Positions 49,098-58,180 of a DNA stretch of 64,000 nt are shown piece after piece. The stretch is from Oryzibacter oryziterrae (GTDB taxonomy: Bacteria; Pseudomonadota; Alphaproteobacteria; Rhizobiales; Pleomorphomonadaceae): positions 310,001 through 374,000 of the forward strand of contig NZ_JAKJIC010000001.1 of the NCBI RefSeq assembly GCF_021864535.1. Reading direction: 5' to 3'. A program made the translations under genes and the position numbers. The notes under the pieces are model-generated. The model saw only the letters and a list, made by a program, of their open reading frames with translations, was not told the origin of the DNA and made no database searches. Position 1 is the first letter of the stretch. Each line of letters begins with the position of its first letter.

Positions 49098-49906
49098 TGC
49101 TGTCCGATAATGGCCTGTTCTCCAGGGATCGGGTGCTGCAGATCGCGATCCCCGTGGGTGTCGTCCTTGCGATGCATGTGGCCTGGTATATCGTGGTTCG
49201 GGCGACCAACACGCCAGCCTATATTCTCCCCGATCCGATCATGGTCCTGCAGGCACTGGTCAAAGACTGGTCCATCCTGTGGCCGGCCTTTCTGGTGACC
49301 ACCAAGATCACCTTCCTGTCGCTAGGGCTGGCGCTGATCGGTGGTTCGGCCTTCGCCATCTTCCTGGTGCAGTCGCGCTGGATCGAGCTTGCCTTCTATC
49401 CGATCGCCGTGGTTCTGCAGGTGACGCCGATCATCGCCATCGCGCCGCTGATCCTGATCTATGCGCCCACGACCGAAGTGGCGCTGCTGGTCTGCGCCTT
49501 TCTGGTGGCCTTCTTTCCGATCCTCTCCAATCTGGTGCAGGGGCTGAAGAGCGTCGATCACAACCACCTCAATCTGTTCGAACTCTATGGCGCCAACCGC
49601 CTGCAGACGCTGTGGTATCTGCAGATCCCCGCGGCGCAGCCCTATTTCATGACCGGCCTCAAGATCGGCGGTGGGTTGTCGCTGATCGCCGCTGTGGTGG
49701 CGGAGTTCTCGGCCGGGTCGAGCGGCGTCGGGTCGGGGCTTGCCTTTCGCCTGCTGGAAGCGCAGTTCCGCCTCAACATTCCGCGCCTGTTTGCGGCGCT
49801 GTTCATGTTGTCAGCGCTGGGTGTCGCCATCTTCGCCCTTACCTCCTTCATCTCCTGGCTGGTGTTGCACCGCTGGCATGAAAGCAGCCTCAAGAGGGAA
49901 AACTGA
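49097..49906 (+). CDS. ABC transporter permease (SsuC/ThiX type)
   Basis: A 269-residue inner-membrane permease with about six helices. The coupling EAA-like loop reads LNLFELYGANRLQTLWYLQIPAAQPYF (here split: LFELYGANRLQTLWY, then QIPAAQPYF). It forms the importer with the two preceding genes and overlaps both neighbours by one base. Confidence 0.92.
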   Translation: MLSDNGLFSRDRVLQIAIPVGVVLAMHVAWYIVVRATNTPAYILPDPIMVLQALVKDWSILWPAFLVTTKITFLSLGLALIGGSAFAIFLVQSRWIELAFYPIAVVLQVTPIIAIAPLILIYAPTTEVALLVCAFLVAFFPILSNLVQGLKSVDHNHLNLFELYGANRLQTLWYLQIPAAQPYFMTGLKIGGGLSLIAAVVAEFSAGSSGVGSGLAFRLLEAQFRLNIPRLFAALFMLSALGVAIFALTSFISWLVLHRWHESSLKREN

Positions 49907-51231
49907 TGTCGGCGGATTTCATTGCCCTGCCTGAGGCGCAGCGGTTTGCGTTCACCAATGCGGCGCTGCCCGCCAATCTGCTGGCGCGACCCGTGGCTGG
50001 CAAGCTGCGGGAAGGGCTTGTCAGGGCGCATATCATCGTTGCTGGCGACCGGATCGAAGCCATTCGTCCCGCCCATGAGGATGTGGGCGACATCGCCAAG
50101 GTGGATCTCGCCGGCGGCATGATCTTCCCCTGCTTCACCGACATGCACACGCATCTCGACAAGGGGCACACGTCGCCGCGCAATCCCAATCCCGATGGAT
50201 CCTTTGCCGGAGCCATCGAGGCGGTAACGCGCGATCGGATCACCCACTGGTCCGCCGAGGACGTGGCTGCGCGCATGGACTTCTCGCTGCGCACGGCCTT
50301 TGCCCATGGCACCCAGCTGATCCGCACCCATCTCGACGCCCTGGCGCCGCAGCACCGCATTTCCTTCGAAGTGTTCGAGAGCGCGCGCGAGCGCTGGCGC
50401 GGCCGGATCGATCTGCAGGCCGTCGCGCTGTTTCCGCTCGACCTCATCGCCGATGAAGCGTTCTTCCACGACCTCGTCGAAGTAGTGACGACCTCGGGCG
50501 GTCTGCTCGGCGGGGTGACCTATCTGCATCCGCATATCGAGCAACAGCTCGACGCCCTGTTCGCCGCCGCCGCTCGGGCCGAACTCGACATCGACCTGCA
50601 CGTCGACGAGACTGAGGATCGCGAGGTGCTGACGCTTGAGGCCATTGCACGCGCCAAGCTGCGCCATGGCTTCAAGGGGGCGGTGACCGTTGGTCATTGC
50701 TGCTCGCTTGCCAGACAGGACGAGGCAACGGCGAAGCGGGTCATCGATCTGGTGGCGCAGGCGGAGATTTCCGTGGTGTCGCTGCCCATGTGCAACATGT
50801 ATCTGCAGGATCGGCATGCCGGGCGGACGCCTCGGTGGCGCGGGGTGACGCTGTTCCATGAACTGGCTGCTGCCGGCGTGCGGACGGCCGTCTCCTCGGA
50901 CAACACGCGCGACCCCTTCTATGCCTATGGCGATCTCGACCCGGTCGAGGTGCTGCGCGAGGCGGTTCGCATCCTGCATCTCGACCATCCGCTCGATACG
51001 GCGGGCAGGGTGGTCACCCACACGCCGGCCGACATTCTGGGGCACGCCGACAAAGGGCTGATCGCTGTCGGAGGCAAGGCCGAACTCGTAGTGTTTCGGG
51101 CACGGCGTTGGAGCGAGTTGCTGTCGCGGCCGCAGTCCGACCGCGTGGTTCTGCGTGGCGGCCGGGCCATCGATCGCGTGCTGCCCGATTATTCCGAACT
51201 CGACGATCTCCTGGGAGTGAGCCATGCCTGA
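49906..51231 (+). CDS. Cytosine-deaminase-like amidohydrolase
   Basis: A 441-residue amidohydrolase-superfamily enzyme. The metal-binding His pair is His81 and His83 in FTDMHTHLDKGHT, followed by DLHVDETED (about 230), VGHCCSLA (about 263) and the catalytic Asp in VSSDNTRDPFYAYGD (about 332). The HTHLDKxxT and SDNxRDPF motifs match cytosine deaminase and related N-heterocycle hydrolases. Coupled to the importer (1-bp overlap) and to the FAD oxidase (8-bp overlap), it probably deaminates or hydrolyses the imported ring compound. Confidence 0.88.
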   Translation: MSADFIALPEAQRFAFTNAALPANLLARPVAGKLREGLVRAHIIVAGDRIEAIRPAHEDVGDIAKVDLAGGMIFPCFTDMHTHLDKGHTSPRNPNPDGSFAGAIEAVTRDRITHWSAEDVAARMDFSLRTAFAHGTQLIRTHLDALAPQHRISFEVFESARERWRGRIDLQAVALFPLDLIADEAFFHDLVEVVTTSGGLLGGVTYLHPHIEQQLDALFAAAARAELDIDLHVDETEDREVLTLEAIARAKLRHGFKGAVTVGHCCSLARQDEATAKRVIDLVAQAEISVVSLPMCNMYLQDRHAGRTPRWRGVTLFHELAAAGVRTAVSSDNTRDPFYAYGDLDPVEVLREAVRILHLDHPLDTAGRVVTHTPADILGHADKGLIAVGGKAELVVFRARRWSELLSRPQSDRVVLRGGRAIDRVLPDYSELDDLLGVSHA

Positions 51232-52633
51232 TTATGACGCCATCAAACGGGACCTCGAGGGTATCGCCATCGAGGACAATCCGCAGCTCGTGCTGCAGAA
51301 GAGCCGGGACTTCTATTGGTACTCGCCGGTGCTGAAAGAGCAGCTCGCCAATGTGAAGGGCGATCTGCTCGTCTCGCCGGCGAACGAGAAGGAAGTCATC
51401 CAGGTTCTGAAGGTTGCCTATGCCCATGGCGTGCCCGTCACGGCGCGCGGCACCGGCACCGGCAACTATGGACAGGCCATGCCGCTCTCCGGCGGTATCG
51501 TGCTCAGTCTGGCCAACATGAACAAGGTCAAGGCGATCCATACCGGTCGCGTGATCGCTGAGCCGGGCATCGTCATGTCCAAGCTGGACGAGATCACCCG
51601 CGCCGAATCCGGGCAGGAAGTGCGGTTCCATCCCTCCACCAACAAGACGGCGACCTTGGGCGGTTTCGTCGCCGGCGGTTCGGGCGGGGTCGGCTCGATC
51701 ACCTGGGGTGGCCTGCGCGACCTCGGTAACATCCTGCGCCTGCGCGTCGTAACCATGGAGGCCGAGCCGCGCGTACTGGAACTCACGGGACTCGACCTGC
51801 ACAAGGTCTCGCATGCCTATGGCACCAACGGCATCATCACAGAGGTGGAGATCCCGCTGGCTCCAGCCTACGACTGGGTCGATGTCATGGTCGGCTGTGC
51901 CAGTTTCGCGGAGGCTGCCCGCTTTGCCGATGCGCTGGCGCATCAGAACGGCATTCTGCTGAAGGAACTTGCGGTGATTGCCGCTCCGGTGCCGGAGCTC
52001 TACTTCACCCGCCACAAGAACTGGATCGGCGAGGGCCAGTCGGTGGTGCTGACCATGGTGGCGCCTTTCGCCATGGACGCCTTCGCCGCCTTTTGCGCGA
52101 CGCGCAAAGCCGAGATCTCCTTCCGCTCCGACAAGCTCGAGAGCCGCAAGGGCATTCCGGAAGTCTATGAACTCGCGTGGAACCACACGACGCTGCGCGC
52201 GCTCAAGGTGGACCCCACCTTCACCTATCTTCAGGTTCAGTATGCCAGCCCTGACCATGTGCAGAAAGCCGTGCGCATGGCGGAGATCTTCGGTGACGAG
52301 GTGATCGGGCATCTGGAGTTCATGAAGTTCGACGGTGAGATCCAGGCTGCGGGTCTGCCGCTTGTGCGCTTCACCACGGTGGAGCGGCTTGAAGAGATCA
52401 TGCGCATTCACGAGGAGAACGGCTGTCCGATCTTCAACCCGCATCGCTACACGCTGGAGGAGGGCGGCATGAAGCAGACCGATCAGGTTCAGCTTGCCTT
52501 CAAGCGCGAGACCGATCCCAAGGGATTGCTCAATCCCGGCAAGATGATTGCCTGGGACAATCCCGATTTCGACTTCAATGCCGGCAAGACCTATCTCTTC
52601 CCCGGCCTTGCTGCGCTGAGTGCCGCAGAATGA
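51224..52633 (+). CDS. FAD-binding oxidoreductase (GlcD/VAO type)
   Basis: A 469-residue flavoprotein of the vanillyl-alcohol-oxidase/GlcD fold. The FAD-binding region (about 40-220) contains VTARGTGTGNYGQAMPLSGG and FVAGGSGGVGSITWGGLRD; the C-terminal end has DPKGLLNPGKM, typical for the family. It probably oxidises an intermediate of the pathway that starts with the amidohydrolase. Its stop overlaps the next gene by 4 bp. Confidence 0.88.
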   Translation: MPDYDAIKRDLEGIAIEDNPQLVLQKSRDFYWYSPVLKEQLANVKGDLLVSPANEKEVIQVLKVAYAHGVPVTARGTGTGNYGQAMPLSGGIVLSLANMNKVKAIHTGRVIAEPGIVMSKLDEITRAESGQEVRFHPSTNKTATLGGFVAGGSGGVGSITWGGLRDLGNILRLRVVTMEAEPRVLELTGLDLHKVSHAYGTNGIITEVEIPLAPAYDWVDVMVGCASFAEAARFADALAHQNGILLKELAVIAAPVPELYFTRHKNWIGEGQSVVLTMVAPFAMDAFAAFCATRKAEISFRSDKLESRKGIPEVYELAWNHTTLRALKVDPTFTYLQVQYASPDHVQKAVRMAEIFGDEVIGHLEFMKFDGEIQAAGLPLVRFTTVERLEEIMRIHEENGCPIFNPHRYTLEEGGMKQTDQVQLAFKRETDPKGLLNPGKMIAWDNPDFDFNAGKTYLFPGLAALSAAE

Positions 52634-53211
52634 GAGTGCTGCTGCTCTTTTCCCATCCGGTCGAGTCGAGCTACGGCGCGGCCTTGCACAAGGAAACGCG
52701 CGAGGCCCTGATCCGCGCCGGCCATGAGGTCGATGACTGCGATCTCTATGCGGAGGGCTTCGATCCCGTGCTGTCGCGCCATGACAGGCTCGTCTATCAC
52801 GACTATCCCGAGAACACGAAGCTGGTGGATCGCTATTGCGAGCGCCTGAAGGCGGCCGAGGGGCTGGTGATCGTGACGCCGGTTTGGAACTTCGGCTTTC
52901 CGGCCATGCTGAAGGGCTATTTCGACCGCGTCTGGCTGCCGGGCGTGTCCTTCGCGCTCGTCGATGGCAAGGTGGAGAGCCGTCTGCGTCACATCCGCAA
53001 GATGGCTGCGGTCTTGACCTATGGTGCGACACCCTTCCGTGCGTTCGTCGCCGGCAATCCGCCCAAGAAGATCGTCAAGCGCGTGTTGCGCGCGCAGATC
53101 AATCCCTGGAAGCCGGTGACCTTCCTCGCCCATTACGACATGAACAATGCCACGCCCGAGACGCTCAGTGCCTTTCTGGCCAAGGTGCGCCGCAAGATGG
53201 AGCGCTTCTGA
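52630..53211 (+). CDS. NAD(P)H-dependent flavodoxin-fold oxidoreductase
   Basis: A 193-residue protein of the NQO1/KefF type: LLLFSHPVESSYGAALH binds the flavin phosphate, and VTPVWNFGFPAMLKGYFDRV is the family signature. It uses FMN or FAD and NAD(P)H to reduce quinones or similar compounds. It is translationally coupled to the FAD oxidase and may recycle or reduce an intermediate of the same route. Confidence 0.88.
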   Translation: MRVLLLFSHPVESSYGAALHKETREALIRAGHEVDDCDLYAEGFDPVLSRHDRLVYHDYPENTKLVDRYCERLKAAEGLVIVTPVWNFGFPAMLKGYFDRVWLPGVSFALVDGKVESRLRHIRKMAAVLTYGATPFRAFVAGNPPKKIVKRVLRAQINPWKPVTFLAHYDMNNATPETLSAFLAKVRRKMERF

Positions 53212-53216
53212 TCGCC

Positions 53217-53603
53217 ATGAAGACCGCGCACAATCCGCCGCACGTTCGCCGTCCGTTCGGGGCCTACAGTCACGGGCTGTCCCTGCCGGCTGGCGGGCGG
53301 ATGCTGGTGACTTCAGGGCAGCTCGGGATCAGTGCGGAGGACCGGGTGCCGCCTGACGTGGAAGCGCAGGCGGTTCTCTGCTTTGAGGCGATTGGCGCCA
53401 TCCTGGCCGACGCCGGCATGGACTTCGGCGATGTGATCCGCATCGGGGGCTTCGTGACGCGGCGAGAGGATTTTCCCGTGTATATGGCGGTACGTGACCG
53501 GTATACCCGCGCGCCCTATCCGGTCTCGACGCTGGTGATCGTCTCGGGCTTCACCCGGCCGGAGTTTCTGGTCGAGGTGGAGGTGACGGCCCTCAGGGCC
53601 TGA
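53217..53603 (+). CDS. RidA-family protein
   Basis: A 128-residue YjgF/YER057c/UK114 protein. These trimers hydrolyse reactive enamines and imines to ketones, or act in pyrimidine and other N-compound catabolism (RutC-like members). Landmarks are FGAYSHGLSLPAGGRMLVTSG-like strand (GAYSHG, VTSGQLG) and the YPVSTLVIVSGF segment. ATG 53217 lies 5 bp after the previous stop. It supports a pathway with imine or aminoacrylate-type intermediates. Confidence 0.85.
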   Translation: MKTAHNPPHVRRPFGAYSHGLSLPAGGRMLVTSGQLGISAEDRVPPDVEAQAVLCFEAIGAILADAGMDFGDVIRIGGFVTRREDFPVYMAVRDRYTRAPYPVSTLVIVSGFTRPEFLVEVEVTALRA

Positions 53604-53608
53604 GCCCC

Positions 53609-54049
53609 TCAATCGAGACTGATGGGCGCATTCTCGGTTTTCGCAGACATTTCAGCGAGCGACAGCTTGTCGAGTACGGCGGCCATGGCGTCGCGCACTT
53701 CGATCATGGTCAGGCGGACAGCGCAGCCATTGAGGTCGGTGCAATCATCACAGGGCTGGAACGCGGTGCGGCTGGCGCAGGCGATCGGGGCGAGCGGTCC
53801 GTCGAGGGCGCGGACGACCGGACCGATCATGATGTCGCCGGCGGGTTTGGCGAGGGCATATCCGCCGCCCGGACCTTTCCAGGACCTGACGAAGCCAGCG
53901 TTCTTGAGATCGCGCAGGATGGCGTCGAGGAACTTCTTGGAGATGTTCTCGGCTTTGGCAATGTCGGCGATCAACGTCGGCTTGTCCGCGTCGACGCGCG
54001 CCAGGTGCACCAGCGCCTTCAAGCCATATTTGCCCTTGTTCGTCAGCAT
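53609..54049 (-). CDS. Rrf2-family transcriptional regulator
   Basis: A 146-residue winged-helix regulator (KGKYGLKALVHLAR, ISKKFLDAILRDLKNAG, GPGGGYALAKPAGDI). Three Cys near residue 100 in PCDDCTDLNGC suggest an iron-sulfur cluster, as in IscR/NsrR/RsrR-type sensors, so redox or iron status may be sensed. ATG at 54049 gives the standard N-terminus. It converges on the RidA gene (5-bp gap) and could regulate the oxidoreductase operon or itself. Confidence 0.9.
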   Translation of the reverse strand: MLTNKGKYGLKALVHLARVDADKPTLIADIAKAENISKKFLDAILRDLKNAGFVRSWKGPGGGYALAKPAGDIMIGPVVRALDGPLAPIACASRTAFQPCDDCTDLNGCAVRLTMIEVRDAMAAVLDKLSLAEMSAKTENAPISLD

Positions 54050-54437
54050 GTTCAAACCCCAACCATGATCCGGCATAGCTGGCGGCGCTTCTGGGGTCAA
54101 TGCGGGGGGCAATCCGTCGCACGCAAATGGCCGCGGATCGGGTCACTTGTTGTCGATAGGGAACATTATTTCAGTCTCTCCGTGGCAAAAGCACGAAAAA
54201 TCTACAAATCAAATGGACTTTTGCGATGCCGTAACTCGGCTTTCGGCGCGATAGGCGGCATCCTTGCAACTGTAGGATAAAAGCTCAAGGCGACACAAAA
54301 TGCAGCCGGTATGGCGACAGGCACGGAAACTCTGGGGCAGGCGATGTCGCACGACTGCTGCATGCTCCCTGTAGTTATGAACCCGAATCATGGACGAGCA
54401 GCCCAAAGGCTTCTGCCGGGATTTCGTCCGACCGTGC

Positions 54438-54580
54438 TCAGGTTTCGAAAGAATTGCCATGTCCGCAGGATATTTGATTGAGCTCGACGATGAAGCCGTC
54501 GGGATCTTGGTAGCCCAGGGGGCGGTATACGCCTTCCATGCAGTTGATGAAGAGTTCCGCCAACTCGAAGGCGCCGTGTT
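54438..54580 (-). pseudogene. Remnant of a VOC (glyoxalase-fold) protein
   Basis: On the minus strand the frame reads HGAFELAELFINCMEGVYRP followed by LGYQDPDGFIVELNQIS. The last part is the usual C-terminal strand of VOC/glyoxalase proteins (G-Y-x-D-P-D-G-F-x-V-E-L). Preceding family segments are absent or compressed, and the rest of the frame up to 54755 does not look like a VOC domain. Confidence 0.35.
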
Positions 54581-54810
54581 TCGCACTGCGCTTGAAGCCG
54601 AAGGCGCGGCTCGTCGCCTGCGCCGGCGCGGTGGTGGGCTTCCTCCGGTCCGCGGCCGCAAGGTCTATGACGCTGTTCGCTTCGGATGAGTGCCCGTCGG
54701 GGCTGTCCACATTGATCGGCGCGAAGGGAAACCCTGCAACCACCTTCGGCGTCACATAGGTTCAGATCTTCTCCCTCGGCTCTGCCGCCTTCCTCGCGGG
54801 CCGAAAAACT

Positions 54811-54846
54811 GGCCCGGACGCTTCGGCGTGCCGGGCCTTTCTTTTT
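54811..54846 (+). terminator. Rho-independent terminator without an intact upstream gene
   Basis: A GC-rich 11-bp stem with one bulged G (54811-54821 with 54826-54837, TTCG loop) is followed by a T-rich tract at 54838-54846. It may be the leftover of the gene that once stood before it. Confidence 0.7.
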
Positions 54847-55171
54847 GTCATTTTGGTCCTGTCTCGGCTTGATGTGATTTCGTCAGGAAATCTTTCGGCT
54901 GTAGCTCATCGACTTTGCCAGTCACCCACCGATCACGAATTTTCATTTAGATAAAACACGACTTGAACCATTTGGGCAGTCGGGGCAAAGATGCGCTGCG
55001 CGAGTTATGCTCTCAGGTTCTGATGGAATTTCATCGTCCGCTGTGGGCGACCGGAGTCGAGGGGTATGACGTTGCGTGCACCGGGCGCAGTTCTTCCGCC
55101 GGGGTTTCTCCGTGCTGCACCGGGCCAAGGATATGCCGCAAAGGCAGTCAACCGAACAGGACTATAGCACC

Positions 55172-56053
55172 ATGCCCCTGATTTCTCTCGCAGACATGTT
55201 GAAGACCGCCCGCGCGGGCAAGTTCGGGGTGGGGGCGTTCAATGGCGTCGACAGCCACTATATCGACGCCATCTTCGATGCAGCCAAGCGCCTGTCGTCC
55301 CCGATCATCATCAACGTTGCCGAGGTGCACCTGAAGTTCTTCGAGCTTGAGGACATGGCTGCCTATGTGCGCTACAAGGCTTCGGCCAGCAATCTGCCGG
55401 TGACGCTCAATCTCGACCACGGCCTGACCATGCCGACGGTGATGCGGGCGCTCGAGGCCGGCTTCACCTCCGTCATGTTCGACGGTTCGCACCTGCCTTA
55501 TGAAGAGAATGTCCGACAGACCGCCGAAGTGGTCAAGCTCGCCCATGCCCGCGGTATCTCGGTTGAGGGCGAACTCGGCGCTGTTGGTGGCGACGAAGGC
55601 GGCAATCTTGAAGGCGCGGCCGATGTTGCGCTCTATACCGATACCGAACAGGCGGTGGACTATGTGCGCTCCACCGGTATCGACGCTCTGGCTGTGGCCA
55701 TCGGCAACTCGCACGGCAAGTACAAGGGCGTGCCCAAGCTCGACTTCGACCGCCTGGCAGTGCTGAACCAGCGCATGCCGGTGCCGCTGGTGCTGCATGG
55801 CGGTTCGGGCCTCTCCGTCGACGACTTCCAGCGTTCGATTTCGCTCGGCATCGCCAAGATCAATTTCTTCACCGGCATGTCCCAGGCGGCACTGGACGCC
55901 ATGGCCTCGGGCCTTGCCGACGACGAGATTGCGCGCAAATACGATCATTATCTCTTCACGATGCAGCGCGTCCGCAAGGGTGTTTCCGAGGCGGTGGCCG
56001 AGCAGATGCGCATCTTCGGATCGGTGGACAAGGCGTCTCATTATGCTGCGTGA
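55172..56053 (+). CDS. Class II fructose/tagatose-bisphosphate aldolase family protein
   Basis: A 293-residue zinc-dependent aldolase of the KbaY/GatY/FbaA type. Residues visible are VTLNLDHGLT (catalytic Asp and zinc His), VEGELGAVGGDEGG, AIGNSHGKYKG (zinc His) and LVLHGGSGL (zinc His, phosphate loop). ATG 55172 is chosen with AGGA at 55158. It overlaps the kinase gene by 11 bp, indicating a kinase-aldolase pair that phosphorylates and cleaves a sugar; which sugar is unknown. Confidence 0.92.
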   Translation: MPLISLADMLKTARAGKFGVGAFNGVDSHYIDAIFDAAKRLSSPIIINVAEVHLKFFELEDMAAYVRYKASASNLPVTLNLDHGLTMPTVMRALEAGFTSVMFDGSHLPYEENVRQTAEVVKLAHARGISVEGELGAVGGDEGGNLEGAADVALYTDTEQAVDYVRSTGIDALAVAIGNSHGKYKGVPKLDFDRLAVLNQRMPVPLVLHGGSGLSVDDFQRSISLGIAKINFFTGMSQAALDAMASGLADDEIARKYDHYLFTMQRVRKGVSEAVAEQMRIFGSVDKASHYAA

Positions 56054-57086
56054 ACCGGCCGGCGGGGTGGCGCGTCGCGGCATCCTCGCCATCGGCAATC
56101 TGCTGGTCGACAAGATGCACCGCATCGGTGCCTATCCGGCTGAATCGATGCTTGAGGTGATCACCGAGAGCTCGATGAGTCCGGGCGGCGGGGTGCTGAA
56201 CGTGCTGTTCGATCTTGCCGTTGTCGACCCGACCCTGCCTCTGGCGGCGGCGGGCCTTGTGGGGCGGGACGAGGACGGCGCCTATCTGCAGAGCGAGTGC
56301 GAGCGGCGGCACATCGATGCGCGCCGCATCGCCGTTCTCGACGACGCGCCCACCTCCTTCACCCATGTGATGATCAGCCGCAGCAATGCGACGCGCACCT
56401 TCTTCCATGCGCATGGGGCGAACGCGCGGCTGGGGCTCGATCAATTCCGGGCAATCGAGAGTTCGGCGCGCATTGCGCATGTGGCCTATCTGCTGATCCT
56501 GCAAGGGCTCGACGTTGCCGGCGGACCTTGCGGCAGCCGGGGGGCCGAAGCGCTCAAGATCCTGCGCGACAAGGGCTTCGTCACATCGCTGGACCTGATC
56601 TCCGATCCGGATCCCACGCGCTATGGCGAGATCGTGCGCCCGGCGCTGGCCCATACCGACTATCTGATCGTCAATGATGTGGAGGCGGCCAATCTCACCG
56701 GTCTTGCCAAGGTGACGGCAGGGGCGGAGGTGGATTGGGATCTGGCCCGTCGGCAGGCGGCCACGCTGATCGACATGGGCGTCAGCTCTGTGGTGGCGAT
56801 CCACTTTCCCGAGGGCGCCGTCGCCATGTCGCGCAGCGGCGACAGCGTGGCGCTGCCGAGCTACCGCGTGCCCAAAGCGGAGGTGGTCAGCGCGCTCGGT
56901 GCCGGCGATGCGTTCTGTGCCGGCTTGCTCTATGGCTTGCACGAGAGCTGTGCGCTCGAGACTTGCGTGAAGCTGGGCGCGGCGCTGGCGCATTTCAATC
57001 TGTTTGCGGCCTCCGCTACCGACGGCGCCGTGTCGCGCGATCGCCTGTTTTCCTACATAGCCGAACGCGATCGCTCCGGAACGTAA
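56043..57086 (+). CDS. PfkB-family carbohydrate kinase
   Basis: A 347-residue ribokinase-fold kinase. It has the N-terminal GILAIGNLLVDKMHRIG strand, the GGG loop for sugar binding (SPGGGVLNVLFDLA) and the C-terminal signature ALGAGDAFCAGLLYG with the catalytic Asp. It probably phosphorylates a sugar or sugar phosphate for the adjacent aldolase. Transcription ends at the bidirectional terminator 57108-57141. Confidence 0.9.
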   Translation: MLREPAGGVARRGILAIGNLLVDKMHRIGAYPAESMLEVITESSMSPGGGVLNVLFDLAVVDPTLPLAAAGLVGRDEDGAYLQSECERRHIDARRIAVLDDAPTSFTHVMISRSNATRTFFHAHGANARLGLDQFRAIESSARIAHVAYLLILQGLDVAGGPCGSRGAEALKILRDKGFVTSLDLISDPDPTRYGEIVRPALAHTDYLIVNDVEAANLTGLAKVTAGAEVDWDLARRQAATLIDMGVSSVVAIHFPEGAVAMSRSGDSVALPSYRVPKAEVVSALGAGDAFCAGLLYGLHESCALETCVKLGAALAHFNLFAASATDGAVSRDRLFSYIAERDRSGT

Positions 57087-57107
57087 GTCTGGGCGAAACC
57101 GATAGAG

Positions 57108-57141
57108 AAGGCCGGGGCGTGTCGAGACGCCCCGGCCTTTT
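57108..57141. terminator. Bidirectional terminator between convergent operons
   Basis: A perfect 13-bp stem (57108-57120 with 57127-57139, 6-nt loop) ends in TTTT on the plus strand. It serves the kinase gene and, less strongly, the oxygenase gene ending at 57143. Confidence 0.85.
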
Positions 57142-57142
57142 G

Positions 57143-58180
57143 TCATTTCTGCTGCGCGGCGTAGCTGGCGAAGGTCGCCGTGAAGCGGCCGTTCACATAG
57201 TCGCCGGAGCTGATGGGCGGATACTTGGCGGGATGGGTCTCGTCAACGCAGCTCGGCAGGGCCTCGACGACGGTGTCGTAGTTCGGGCCGAAGAAGAAGG
57301 GGATCGAATAGCGCTCCTTGCCGGACCGATTGATGGCGCGGTGAATGGTGGACGCGAACAGGTCGTTGGTCCAGCGGGCCATCTGGTCGCCGATGTTGAC
57401 CACGAAACAGTCGGGAATGGGATCGGCGGCGATCCACTGATTGTCGGCGTTCAGCGCCTGCAACGCCGAGATGCCATCCTTCTGCGCCAGAATGGTGAAG
57501 CACTCATAGTCCGAATGGGCGCCGATGCCGATCAGGCGCTCGTCCACCTCACCATATTGCGGCGGATAGTGGAGGATGCGCATGGTGGCCAGCGGCTTGT
57601 CGACCAGGGCGTCGAAATAGGTTTCCTCAAGGCCGAGCGCCAGCGCAAAAGCGTGCAGCAGGTGATGGCTGAGCTTGATCATCTCGGCATGATAGGCGCT
57701 GAGCGCGGCGCGGAACTCCGGCTTGCCCTCGGGCCACTGGTTCGGCCCATAGAGCACCTTGCCGGCCAGAACGTCTGGATCGTCGGCCGGAACTTCAAGG
57801 GCAATGTCGAAGGACTCGTGCAGGTCGCCGCGCGCCGTCGGGTCGGTGTTCTCCTCAAGAAGCGCCGCGTAGCCGCGCAGGTTCTTCGACTTGGAGACAT
57901 GGTTGGCCATCTTGTCGGCGTCGGGCAGGGCGAAATAGTCCTCTGCGATGGCGAAGACCTTCTGCAACACGTCCTTCGGGAAATGGTGGTTCTTGATGTA
58001 GAGGAAGCCCACCTCCGTACACACCTTGCGCAGCTCTGCCGCCAGGGCTGCCTTGGCGTCGGTATCGCCCGAGAACATCGGTTCCAGGTCGATAACGGGG
58101 ATCTTGTCGAAGCTGACGCGAATGGGGTCGAGGCCCGCACCGATGGTGCGCGCGCCATTGCCGGTTTCAAGCTGTTTCAT
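57143..58180 (-). CDS. Isopenicillin-N-synthase-like 2-oxoglutarate/Fe(II) oxygenase
   Basis: A 345-residue non-haem iron oxygenase. The N-terminal DIOX_N part has IPVIDLEPMFSGD and VGFLYIKNHHF. The iron triad is visible as His-x-Asp in GAHSDYECFTIL and His in ASTIHRAINRSGKERYSIPF, where R-x-S binds 2-oxoglutarate. It is coupled to the upstream LysR gene by a 4-bp overlap, which is unusual for a catabolic enzyme. Neighbouring nucleoside-type transport suggests hydroxylation of a base, nucleoside or amino-acid-like substrate; not determinable. Confidence 0.88.
   Translation of the reverse strand: MKQLETGNGARTIGAGLDPIRVSFDKIPVIDLEPMFSGDTDAKAALAAELRKVCTEVGFLYIKNHHFPKDVLQKVFAIAEDYFALPDADKMANHVSKSKNLRGYAALLEENTDPTARGDLHESFDIALEVPADDPDVLAGKVLYGPNQWPEGKPEFRAALSAYHAEMIKLSHHLLHAFALALGLEETYFDALVDKPLATMRILHYPPQYGEVDERLIGIGAHSDYECFTILAQKDGISALQALNADNQWIAADPIPDCFVVNIGDQMARWTNDLFASTIHRAINRSGKERYSIPFFFGPNYDTVVEALPSCVDETHPAKYPPISSGDYVNGRFTATFASYAAQQK

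Larger units (their letters stand above)
54050..55171. other. About 1.1-kb largely non-coding stretch
   Basis: No intact gene was found. It contains the Rrf2 promoter, a decayed VOC-like fragment (54438-54580), an isolated terminator (54811-54846) and the aldolase promoter. The short frames present conflict with each other and lack ribosome-binding sites. Confidence 0.55.
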
